A stretch of 64,000 bases of DNA from the NCBI GenBank assembly GCA_016893485.2, contig JAFEKX020000001.1:1302001-1366000 (forward strand), read 5' to 3'. Below the pieces are notes generated by a model. That model did no database searches. It was not told the DNA's origin and saw only the letters and a program-made list of their open reading frames with translations. Source of the stretch: Streptomyces sp. P3 (lineage in GTDB: Bacteria; Actinomycetota; Actinomycetes; Streptomycetales; Streptomycetaceae). This document shows positions 1-8,161 of this stretch, one piece after another. Within the stretch, counting starts at the first letter, position 1. Every line of letters starts with the position of its first letter. The translations under genes were made by a program, and so were the position numbers.

Positions 1-1
1 C

Positions 2-145
2 TACTCGTTCATCCGCGTCGACGTCGCTCCCGCCGCGCCCGGCCGTACGACGACGTTGACGGTGCGGGCGCTGGCCGCGACTGGCGCCGAAGTCGACCGC
101 TTCACGGTCTCCCGCAAGGTCAGGAAGGCCGGTCACAGCCACTAG
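2..145 (+). CDS. C-terminal end of an unidentified protein (5' end outside window)
   Basis: An open frame enters from the left edge and stops at TAG 143-145, giving 47 residues that end in KVRKAGHSH. The composition (alternating Val/Thr/Ala, FIRVDVAP and TLTVRAL strands) suggests a beta-rich C-terminal domain, such as those that end secreted metallophosphoesterases. That is only an impression from a short tail. The stop overlaps the first of three GTCCGGCAC repeats, and the next gene is the lanthipeptide precursor about 150 bp downstream. Nothing links it to that cluster. Confidence 0.5.
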   Translation, partial: YSFIRVDVAPAAPGRTTTLTVRALAATGAEVDRFTVSRKVRKAGHSH

Positions 146-174
146 TCCGGCACTGTCCGGCACCGGTCCGGCAC
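145..174 (+). promoter_or_regulatory. Three phased GTCCGGCAC direct repeats upstream of the lanthipeptide precursor
   Basis: GTCCGGCAC occurs exactly at 145-153, 155-163 and 166-174, so the spacing is 10 and 11 bp, about one helical turn. SARP regulators are known to bind heptameric direct repeats phased at 11 bp, and a SARP-type gene lies in this cluster at 5616-6451. It is therefore a reasonable candidate operator for the precursor promoter. No clear -10 box was found at the expected distance, so the assignment is inferred. Confidence 0.4.
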
Positions 175-191
175 CGTTCCCGCGTGAGGAA

Positions 192-215
192 ATACCGGAT
201 CCAAACCGCCGGTAT
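192..215. promoter_or_regulatory. Inverted repeat ATACCGG / CCGGTAT
   Basis: A perfect 7-bp inverted repeat (192-198 and 209-215) with a 10-nt spacer lies about 80 bp upstream of the precursor start. It may be a second operator or a structure in the 5' untranslated region. A shorter palindrome, CCCAG-T-CTGGG, follows near 237-247. The promoter itself is not obvious. Confidence 0.3.
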
Positions 216-293
216 GCCGTTTCCGAAGCGGTTCTCCCCAGTCTGGGAAATGTCAGCGGATCTCACTGACATCACCTGAGACTGGAGAGTTTC

Positions 294-416
294 ATGACCC
301 ACACCATCGAGCCCGTCGACGCGGAATTCGTGCTGTCCCTGCAGAGCATGGAGATCGAGACCCCGACCAGCTCCATCGTCTTCAGCTGCAGCTCCTGTGC
401 CATCACGAGCTGCTGA
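294..416 (+). CDS. Class III lanthipeptide precursor peptide
   Basis: This 40-residue peptide starts at ATG 294 behind a GGAGAG ribosome site (284-289). The acidic leader contains VLSLQSMEIE, matching the (I/L)xLQ motif that class III leaders use to bind LanKC. The Ser/Thr/Cys-rich core is TPTSSIVFSCSSCAITSC, with Cys at 32, 35 and 40. S31-x2-S34-x5-C40 fits the S-x2-S-x(2-5)-C labionin pattern and the last residue is Cys. It lies directly upstream of a LanKC gene, with a hairpin between them. The product is not one I recognise. Confidence in the class is high because leader motif, core and neighbour agree; ring pattern and activity are unknown. Confidence 0.88.
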   Translation: MTHTIEPVDAEFVLSLQSMEIETPTSSIVFSCSSCAITSC

Positions 417-433
417 CAGCACCTGAACACGGC

Positions 434-479
434 GGTCCCGGACGGCATCGGCCACCTTGCGGTGGCGCCGTCCGGGACC
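434..479 (+). terminator. Attenuator hairpin between precursor and LanKC genes
   Basis: GGTCCCGGACGGC (434-446) pairs perfectly with GCCGTCCGGGACC (467-479), 13 bp. Inside it GCCACC (451-456) pairs with GGTGGC (461-466). It begins 18 nt after the precursor stop and ends 44 nt before the LanKC start, with no T-tract. Such partial terminators commonly let a lantibiotic precursor be transcribed in excess over its enzymes. That role is inferred from position. Confidence 0.72.
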
Positions 480-523
480 ACCTCCAGGTTTGAATTCACG
501 AGGGTGAAAAGGGGCGGTCCGAG

Positions 524-3308
524 ATGCAGTTGCCGTGGGAGAACGTACTGCCGTACATGAACCACGATCCGCGGTGGTTCGAGGACTTCAGCCGGCGCGC
601 GCCGAGCAGTGAGCATCTGCGCGAGTACCAGGCGGTCGTGCCGGACGCCTGGCGCACCTGGCGACGCGGTTACTGGATCATCGCCGAACCGCCGGGCGCG
701 CCCGTGGTCGGCGAGGGCTGGAAACTGCATGTCTCGGCGACCTCGCGCACCAGTGCCGAGACCCTGCGGCGGTCGCTGCCGGTACTGCGCGACGCGGGGG
801 TGCGCTTCAAGTTCCTGATGGATCCGATGGCGGTGCGCGAGGCCAACGGGAAGACGTTCCCGCGTGCCTCCAGCGGGAAGTTCATCACCGTCTATCCCGA
901 GGACGACGTCCAATTCCACGCTGTAGCTGCCGAGTTGACGGACGTGTTGAAGGGCTTCGAGGGCCCGTACGTCCTGTCCGACCGCCGCTGTCCGGGCTCG
1001 CACGTGGTGTCCTACCGCTACGGCGGATTCGTCAGCCGTTTCGAGCTCAAGCCGCTCGGTCTGCGGGACCTGATGATCAAGACCCCGGACGGCTCGCTGG
1101 TCCGGGACCTGCGCACCCCTTCTGGTTCGCGCCGAGTTGGGCCCGCGACCCGTACGCTGACGCGGAGCGGGCGACGGGCACGTCCGCCTCTGCGTCCACT
1201 TCCACGGCCGCCTCTACGGCCACGAAAGGCACCGCCGGTACGAGCCAGGGCCTGCTGCACGACCGGTTCAAGGCCGAGAGCGCGCTGGCGTTCAGCAACC
1301 GCGGCGGCATCTACCGCGGCGTGGACACCGAGACGGGCGCGGATGTCGTCCTGCGGGAGGCCCGGCCCGGTGTCGAGGTGGGCCCCGAGGGCATCGACGC
1401 GGTCCAACTCCTGCGCCACGAATACGAGTTGCTGACGGAACTGGCGGACACCGGACTGTTTGTCCGCCCCGTCGCGTACTTCGAGCAGTGGGAGCACGCG
1501 TTCATCGCCGAGGAGTACATCGACGGCAGTCACCTCGGCCATCTCAGCGTCACCCACAACCCGTTGTACGGCCTGGACCTGACGCCGGCCGGACTGACCG
1601 ACTACTACGACCGGTTCAGGCTGCTGTGGCTCCAGGTCGCGGACGCGATCGCCGCCTGCCACGAACGCGGCATCGTGCTGGGCGACCTGTCCCCGACCAA
1701 CGTCATGGTCACAGCGGACGACCGTATCCGTGTCATCGACCTGGAGTCCGCCTTCCACGAAGGGCGGGGCGGGGGCGCCGGGTTGGGCACTCCCGGCGCG
1801 GTCACCCGGCGGGCGATGGCCACCGGCCAGGGCGACCGGCGTTCCGACTACTACGCGCTCGGCGGGATCATCCTGTGCTGTGTCCTGACCTGCCAGCAGA
1901 ACGACCTCGTCGACCACGCCGTACCCCTGCGCCTGCTCGACTCGGTGGCCGCCGACCTCGCGCTGCCCGCCGAACTGGTGGCGCTGATCCGGGATCTCTA
2001 CGACGAGGACGCGCCGCTGCCCGACCCGGCGGTCCTGCGCCGCCGTCTGACCGACCTGCCGTTCACCACCGCCTGGCGCCGACTTCCGCCGCTGGCCCAC
2101 CGCGTGACCGCCGCCCCGGAGCCGGAGACCGGCCTGCGCAAGCGCATCGCGACCACCCTCGACGGCGTCGCACAGTACCTGCGCACCACGGCCGACCTCC
2201 CACGCGAGGACCGGCTCTTCCCCGCGGACATGCTGGTCTTCGAGACCAACCCGCTGTCCGTCGCGCACGGCGTCTACGGCTGTCTCCACGCCCTGCACGT
2301 CACGGGCCACGAGGTGCCCGACACCTTCCTGGCGTGGGCACTGCGCAAACCGACCGGCCCCACGTCCCTTCCGCCAGGCCTCTATTACGGCTCGGCGGGT
2401 GTCGCCTGGGTGCTGTCGGCGCTGGGGCACCGCGACATCGCCGTGCGGGTCCTGCGCGAGTCCGCCGGGCATCCCCTGCTGCACACCGAGCCGGGTGTGC
2501 TGACCGGCGCCGCCGGGCACGGCATGGCCTGTCTGCGGCTGTGGCGCGACACCGGACTCACCGAGTTCCTCGACCGGGCCCGCGGGATCGGCGAGCACTT
2601 CGCGGGCACCGCGGTGAGCGCCCGGCACGAGGACGGCCGCGCCCACTGGCCGGGTTCCGGCGGGCAGACCCCGGTCGGCTACGGCGAGGGCGCGTCCGGG
2701 GTGGCGATGTTCCTGCTGGCCCTGCACGCGGCGACCGGCGACCCGGCCACCCTCGAACTCGGCCGCGCCGGGCTGGAGTTCGACCTGTCCTGCGGCAGGT
2801 ACGCGCCCACCGGCCTGCTGTCCTTCCCGGCCGTCGCCGCCACCGACGAACCGGCCGCCGTCCTGCGCCACTACTGGGACGAGGGCACCGCGGGCATCCT
2901 CACCACCCTGCTGCGCTACCACCACGTGACCGGCGACGACTCCCTCCGCGCTCACGTCGAGGCGCTGCTGCCGGACGTACGGCGCAAGTACACGACGTTC
3001 CCCAGTTGTTCCACGGGCTCAGCGGTCTGGGCAACGCCCTGCTGGACGGCTATGAGTTCCTGGGCGACCCCGAGTTGCTGGGCGACGCGGAGCGGGCGGC
3101 CGAGGCGGTGCTGTGCAGCGCGGTGCGGCGGCCGGAGGGTGTGGTGTTCCCGGGTGAGCAGACGGTGCGGGAGAGCTGCGACCTGGCGACCGGTTCGGCC
3201 GGGGTCGCGCTGTTCCTCGACCGGTTCCGCACGACCCGACCCGGTGCGCGCACCAACACCAACTTCCTGCTGGACGACCTGCTCACGCCTTCCGGGCCCG
3301 GCGCATGA
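524..3308 (+). CDS. Class III lanthionine/labionin synthetase LanKC (frame-shifted in this sequence)
   Basis: Trifunctional enzyme that phosphorylates Ser/Thr in the precursor, eliminates phosphate and cyclises Cys onto the dehydroamino acids. The N-terminal lyase-like part (from MQLPWENVLPYM, with SGKFITVYP and LSDRRCPGSHVVSYRYGG) is followed by a Ser/Thr/Ala linker. The kinase domain has GDLSPTNVMV as catalytic loop and VIDLES in the DFG position. The C-terminal LanC-like domain has DEGTAGIL and FHGLSGLG where zinc cyclases carry Cys and Cys-His, so the zinc ligands are absent, as in class III. Frame breaks occur near 1118 and 3002, each a missing base. Corrected length is about 928 residues, normal for the family. 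The stop overlaps the exporter start (ATGA). Confidence 0.93.
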
Positions 3309-4566
3309 CCGCCACCGCGCCCCTGAACGCGGCGCAGCCCCAACGCCTGGGCCGCAACCGGGAGTTCCGGCTGCTGTGGATCGGACAGGCGCTGTCGGAC
3401 TTCGGTTCGTCGATGACGTTCATCGTGCTGCCGCTGGTCCTGCTCGCGGCGGGCTACTCCGCCACGGTCGCCGCCACCATCGGCACCGCCTCCCTGGTCG
3501 TCGCCCTGGTGACCCGCCTCCCGGCCGGCTACCTCAGTGACCGCTACGACCAGCGCACCCTGATGCTCCTCTGCGACCTGCTCCGGATGTGCGCCGTGGG
3601 GGCGGTGGCGCTCTACGTCCTCCTGCGCCCTGTGCCGATCGCGCTGGCCCTGGCAGCCGTGATCATCTCGGACACGGCCCTCGAGGTGTTCCGGCCGTCA
3701 CAGAACAAGGTGATCCGCCGCATCGTCCCGCCCGAACAGCTGGGCGCCGCCCTGTCGTTGAACCAGGCGCGGGCCTACGGCGCCGACATCGCCGCGCCCG
3801 CGGCGGCCGGGCTGCTGCTGTCGCTCTCCCCCTCGGTGCCGTTCACGGTGGACGCGCTGACCTTCGGCGCCTCCGCGCTCTGCGTGGCGGCAGCGGTCCG
3901 ATCGGGGCGCACCACGGCGGACACTCCCCGCAGCGTGCCCGCTTCCGTACCGAATTCACCGCAGGCTGGCGGTACTTGATCAGGAACCGCTTCATGCGCC
4001 GCTCCGCCGCGTACTTCGCCGGTCTCAACGTGGCGTTCTCCGCCTTGGCGTTCGCCCTCATCCTCGGCGTGGGCGCACAGCCGCACGGCGCGGTCCTGGT
4101 GGGAACGGCGATGAGCGCGGCGGCGGTCGTCGGCCTGACCGGCTCCCTCCTCACCCCCGCTCTTCCAGCGGCACGTCTCCCTGAAGGTGACCCTGGCGGC
4201 GGCACCCGCGCTCGGGGCCGTCCGCTGGCGCTCGCCTGGACCAGCGGCAGCACCGTCGCGTTCGTCGCCGGGTTCTGCGCGCTGTGCCTGCTCACCCCGG
4301 TGAGTTCGGCGTCGTTCGCCACGATCATGGCGGTCGCGGTGCCGGAGGAGATCTACGGCCGGGTCGCCACCACCAGCAGTCTGCTCGCCCAACTCCTCCA
4401 GCCCTTCGGACCGTTGGCCGCCGGACTGCTCCTGGCCCGGATGTCGCTGCCCTCGACCGCCGCGCTCTTCGCGGTGGCGCTGGCCCTCCTGGCCGGTGTC
4501 CCCCTCCTCCTGCCCGAACCGTCCGCCCAGCCCACCACCCCAGCGCAGGACAGGAGTTCCTCGTGA
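3305..4566 (+). CDS. MFS transporter, probable lanthipeptide exporter (frame-shifted)
   Basis: Twelve-helix major facilitator. The N-terminal half begins MTATAPLNAAQP, then hydrophobic segments around LLWIGQALSDFGSSMTFIVL and the loop motif RLPAGYLSDRYDQR between helices 2 and 3. A missing base near 3930 moves the frame, and an extra C near 4155 with a missing base near 4222 cancel. Corrected length is about 420 residues. It overlaps LanKC (ATGA) and the oxidoreductase (GTGA), so all three are probably translated together. Class III clusters such as ram/amf usually use ABC exporters; here an MFS protein holds that position. Export of the peptide is inferred from the operon. Confidence 0.85.
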
Positions 4567-5637
4567 GCACACCACAGCCCCGCCTCGACACCGACGACGC
4601 AAGCCCCGCCGTCCGCCTCTCCGTGCTGGACGTGGGCGCGACGGACGGCCACCTCCCGCCCGCCCGGGCCGTCCAGGAGATCGCGGAGCTGGCGCAGGTC
4701 GCCGAGGAGTGCGGGTTCCACCGCTTCTGGGTCGCCGAGCACCACGGCTCCCCCGACCTCGTCAGCAGCGCGCCGCCGGTCCTCATCGCCCACATCGCCG
4801 CCCGCACCCGGCACATCCGGGTCGGCTCGGGCGGAGTCATGCTCCCCAACCACGCCCCGTACGTCGTCGCCGAACAGTTCGCCACCCTGGGCGCCCTGCA
4901 CCCCGGCCGCATCGACCTCGGCCTGGGCCGCTCCTCCAACACCGCAGGCACCCCGGCCTACCGCGCGGCACTGGAGGCAGCACTGCGCCGCGACGCCAAG
5001 GCGATGGTCGAGTTCCCCGCGCTGATCGACGAACTCACCCAATTCCTGGACCCGTTGGACCACCCGGCCCTGTTCCTCTCCCCCGCGTGGAGGCACCGGC
5101 CGAGGTGCACGTCCTCGGAGCCGGCGAGGGCTCGGCCCGCACCGCCGCCGAACGGTCACTGCCGTTCGTCTACGGCCATCATCTGGGCCGCTCAAGTGCC
5201 GCCCGGCGGCGGTGGAACGGTACCGGGCGGCCTTCGTCCCCGGCGCGCACGGCGCCCGCCCGCACCTCATCGCCTCGCTCAACGTGCTGTGCGCCGGCAG
5301 CGACGACGAGGCCGAGCGACTGGCCCTGCACGCCGCGCGCGTCTCCGTCCGGCAGCGCACGGGGGCCGCCCCGCAGCCGTCCCCGCCGTCGGCACGGGAG
5401 GACTTCCTGGCGCGCAGGTTCCTGGAGGACCAGCAGGTGGTCTACGGCGACCGGGACACGGTGGCCAAGGCCGTCGACCATGTGGCGGGCATCCTGGACG
5501 CCGACGAGATCATGGTCGTCCCCTTCGACCTCACCGGGGACGAACGCCGCCGGACCCTGCGCACGCTCACGGGGCAGCAGGGGCCCACCTCAACACGCCT
5601 GGCGGTGGCGGGAGTTCAGCGCCCCGCCCACTCCTGA
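4563..5637 (+). CDS. Luciferase-like (LLM) flavin/F420 oxidoreductase of the lanthipeptide cluster (frame-shifted)
   Basis: TIM-barrel protein of the bacterial luciferase-like superfamily, close to the MsnO8-type group. GFHRFWVAEHHG, RVGSGGVMLPNH, VVAEQF and HPGRIDLGLGR are clear family signatures in the first 125 residues. EVHVLGAGEGSARTA and LPFVYGHHLG resume after a missing base near 5085, and a second break near 5190 leads to YRAAFVPG and the end. GTG 4563 overlaps the exporter stop. LanJC enzymes, which reduce dehydroalanine to D-Ala with F420H2 in lexapeptide-type lanthipeptides, are luciferase-like proteins as I recall, so tailoring of the peptide is the best inference. An independent monooxygenase cannot be excluded. 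It overlaps the convergent regulator by 22 bp. Confidence 0.82.
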
Positions 5638-6451
5638 GCCGTAGGGAGACCTCGGAGCCGGCCGGCCAGGTTCTCGCCGCCGGCCAGCATCGAGCGGTAC
5701 TGGGCTTCGAGCACCGGACTGGGGCCCAGGCCGAACTCCCCGGCCAGGAACTGCCGGTAGTCGTCGTAGACGGCGAACGCCTCGGTCTGTCGCCCCAGTT
5801 GGAACAGCGTGGTCATGTGAGCGGCCCGCAGGCGTTCGCGGTGCGGGTGCAGCGCCGTCAGTTCGGCGATCGTCCCGACGACCGCGCGGGCGTTGCCGAG
5901 CCACAACTCGACCTCGGCCCAGTCCTCGTAGACCTGCGAGTACCTGAGATCCAGGTGCTCGGCCTCGTCGGACAGGGCCCGCGAACATCGGAGTTCCGGG
6001 AGCGCGGGTCCGCTCCACAGGCCCAGTGCCCGCTTCAACAGCACTGCGGCGAGCGGGAGTTCCCCCTTGTCCGCGGCCTCGCGTCCGGCGTCGGCGAGTT
6101 CCCGGAACCTCAGCGAGTCCAGTTCGCCGTCGCCCACCGTCAGCAGATAGCCGCCGACTCCCGGGCCAGCCGTCCGCCCGCGCCGACGCCCTCCAGGAGT
6201 CGTCGTAGCGCCCAGACGTACACCTGGACGTTCTTCCGGGCCGTCCGGGGCGGGCAGTCCTCCCACAGGGCGTCCACCAACACGTCGACGGAGACGAGGG
6301 TGTTGGGGCGGCACAACAGCATGGCGAGCAGCGTGCGTTGTTTGAGCGGGCCGAGCGGCGGCGCGTCACCTGCGGCACCGGCGACGGCCAAAGGCCCCAG
6401 TACGGAATATCGAACGTCGCCGGGGCGCGTCCCGGCCGTCCCTGCATTCAT
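5616..6451 (-). CDS. SARP/AfsR-type transcriptional activator with BTAD domain (frame-shifted)
   Basis: Pathway-specific type regulator. The N-terminal winged-helix part reads VRYSVLGPLAV, LKQRTLLAMLL, DVLVDALWEDCPP and VQVYVWALRRLL. After a missing base near 6165 the BTAD helices follow: GYLLTVGDGELDSLRF, HPHRERLRAAHMTTLFQLGR, AFAVYDDYRQFL and GPSPVLEAQYRSML. About 278 residues, so it is a small SARP without AfsR ATPase and TPR domains. ATG 6451 is chosen because it follows GGGGGAACGG and precedes the conserved YSVLGPL. It converges on and overlaps the LLM gene end. It is the likely activator of the cluster, with the phased repeats at 145-174 as candidate target. Confidence 0.88.
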
Positions 6452-6534
6452 CCGTTCCCCCGCGTCGGACCCACCGGTGAATTCGACACCCGGCCACGAC
6501 CACCGTGATCCTCCGGCCTGCGCCTGTCGCGTCC

Positions 6535-6553
6535 GGTTCCGCTGACCGGAACC
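6535..6553. promoter_or_regulatory. Palindrome GGTTCC-N7-GGAACC in the SARP/MFS divergent region
   Basis: The 356-bp stretch 6452-6807 separates the divergent SARP and second MFS genes and holds no convincing gene. It is less GC-rich than its surroundings, especially 6560-6780. GGTTCC (6535-6540) and GGAACC (6548-6553) form a perfect inverted repeat about 85 bp upstream of the SARP start. A second short one, CGGCA/TGCCG, lies near 6640-6656. Both promoters are presumably here, but I could not assign -10 boxes. Confidence 0.3.
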
Positions 6554-6807
6554 GGGACGCCTATGTGCGAAAAAGTGGCTTTCTTCTCTCCTTCTGCCGT
6601 CACGGCGTGGGGAGTTGTGGCGCTCCCTGTGCGGAGATGTCGGCACGGGATATGCCGGAACTCATTTGTCTGCGCTATATTTCACGCCTCAACTCCCTTT
6701 GCGTTCAGGGGTTTTCCGCTCTCCCGCCTCCCGTGAATTCCTTTCGCCCCAGGCCGATACCACCCGTTTCCCCCTCCGTGATACGCCTCACCGAAAGCCC
6801 CCATTCC

Positions 6808-8109
6808 GTGGCCATCACTTTGCACGAGGACCGGCCGCCGGCCGGTCGCCATGCGGCCGTTCCGTCCGGCAGCCTGTTTCGACGGATCTACGCACCCCGC
6901 ACCAGTGACGCCCTGGCGTTCTCCATGGCGACGTACGCCATGCCGCTGCTGGTCCTGACGATCACCCGCTCGTCGTCGCTGACGGGTCTGGCGTTCGCGC
7001 TGGAGTGGACACCGCGGATCGCCGCGTTCGTGCTGGCCGGCAACGTCGTGGACCGGCGCGGCGCGGCCATCGTGTGTTTCGTGGCCTCGCTGGTGCGGGG
7101 CCCTGGTGCTGGCGGGGGCGGCCGTGGCGCTGGTGATGCTGCCGCGCGGCACCGAGGAGACGGTGACCGTGCTGGTGCTGGCCGCGGTGACCGGCACCCT
7201 CACGCAGTTCAGCTTCGTCGCGAACGAGGCCGTGGGCGCGATCGTCACCCGGCGGGCGGAGCACCGGCCGCACGGAGTGCAGTCGGTGCTCATCGGCATC
7301 GACCAGACCGCCATGCTGGTCGGCCCCCTGCTCGCGGGCTTCCTGCTGCTGGTCGGCCCCGGCTGGATGCTCGGCTGCCTCACGGGGCTCTCCCTGTTGG
7401 CGGCCGTGCTCGGACTCCAGACCCCGCCCACCCCGCTGCGCGCCGGACGGCCGGTCGGCGAACGCACCCCGGCAGTCTGCGCACCGGGCTGCGCATGCTG
7501 CGCCGACTGCCGTCCCTGCGCTGGCTGGTGGCGGGCCTCGCCTGCTCCAACCTCGCCCTCGGCCTGCTCCAGTCGGCCAGCCCCGTCATCGTGGTCGACA
7601 ACTTCGGCCGCTCCTCGGCAGACGTGGGCACCCTCTGGTCGGTCGCGGCGGCCACCACACTGCTCGCGATCACCTGCTGCCGGCTCGCCCTGAGCCGCGT
7701 CGACCTGTGGGGCGTAGGAGTCGTGTGCGCGACCTTCGCCTCCGCCGCCTGCCTCGCGCTGCCCCAAGCCCCGTCCTACGCCGCCTACATGGTGCTCATC
7801 GCACTGTTCATGGCGGGCGACGGCGGCCTCACCGTCGTATTGCGCACCCTGCGTTCCCTGGTCATCCCGGCCACGGCCTTCGGCACCACGCTCTCCCTGA
7901 CCATGCTGCTCCTGCTGCTGCCCTTCCCGGTGGCCGGCATCCTCGTCGCCGTCACCCCGCCGACCCACCTCGACACGGTCGTGCTGTGCTGCGCCGCCGT
8001 CCAGGCCGTCGCCCTGGCCATCACCTTCGCCCGGCTCCGCCACGAGCCGACGCTACGCGCGTCCGCCCACGGCGTGCTCCCCAACGAGCCGTCGGCGACG
8101 CCGCGTTGA
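6808..8109 (+). CDS. MFS transporter (frame-shifted), divergent from the SARP gene
   Basis: Second major-facilitator protein of the cluster region, about 433 residues, with twelve predicted helices. The N-terminal part contains RIYAPRTSDALAFSMATYAM and VLAGNVVDRRG, the loop between helices 2 and 3. An extra G near 7097 and a missing base near 7475 shift and restore the frame. The C-terminal half reads WLVAGLACSNLALGLL through MLLLLLPFPVAGILVAV. GTG 6808 is the nearest start to the conserved region, but no good ribosome site precedes it and the frame stays open upstream to 6505, so the start is uncertain. A role in self-resistance or export for the lanthipeptide is possible but unproven. Confidence 0.75.
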   Translation: MAITLHEDRPPAGRHAAVPSGSLFRRIYAPRTSDALAFSMATYAMPLLVLTITRSSSLTGLAFALEWTPRIAAFVLAGNVVDRRGAAIVCFVASLVRGPGAGGGGRGAGDAAARHRGDGDRAGAGRGDRHPHAVQLRRERGRGRDRHPAGGAPAARSAVGAHRHRPDRHAGRPPARGLPAAGRPRLDARLPHGALPVGGRARTPDPAHPAARRTAGRRTHPGSLRTGLRMLRRLPSLRWLVAGLACSNLALGLLQSASPVIVVDNFGRSSADVGTLWSVAAATTLLAITCCRLALSRVDLWGVGVVCATFASAACLALPQAPSYAAYMVLIALFMAGDGGLTVVLRTLRSLVIPATAFGTTLSLTMLLLLLPFPVAGILVAVTPPTHLDTVVLCCAAVQAVALAITFARLRHEPTLRASAHGVLPNEPSATPR

Positions 8110-8161
8110 CCTTGCCGTAATTCGGTTGTCCGCACGCCCTGCGCATCGGCAGGCTTGCGCG

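Noticed and set aside
1018..2955. Long open frame antisense to LanKC (645 codons), and similar ones opposite MFS, RmdA-like and LysX genes
   Set aside because: High GC leaves few stops on the opposite strand. These frames have Arg/Gly/Pro-rich compositions with no domain motif, while the other strand carries clear conserved proteins.
524..3308. LanKC, MFS and LLM genes as decayed pseudogenes
   Set aside because: The same kind of one-base break affects essential and unrelated genes through the window, with no excess here and no other sign of decay.
294..6451. A LanD-type decarboxylase forming a C-terminal aminovinyl-cysteine
   Set aside because: No HFCD flavoprotein motif is seen in any frame of the cluster. 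The only flavin/F420-type enzyme is a TIM-barrel luciferase-like protein.
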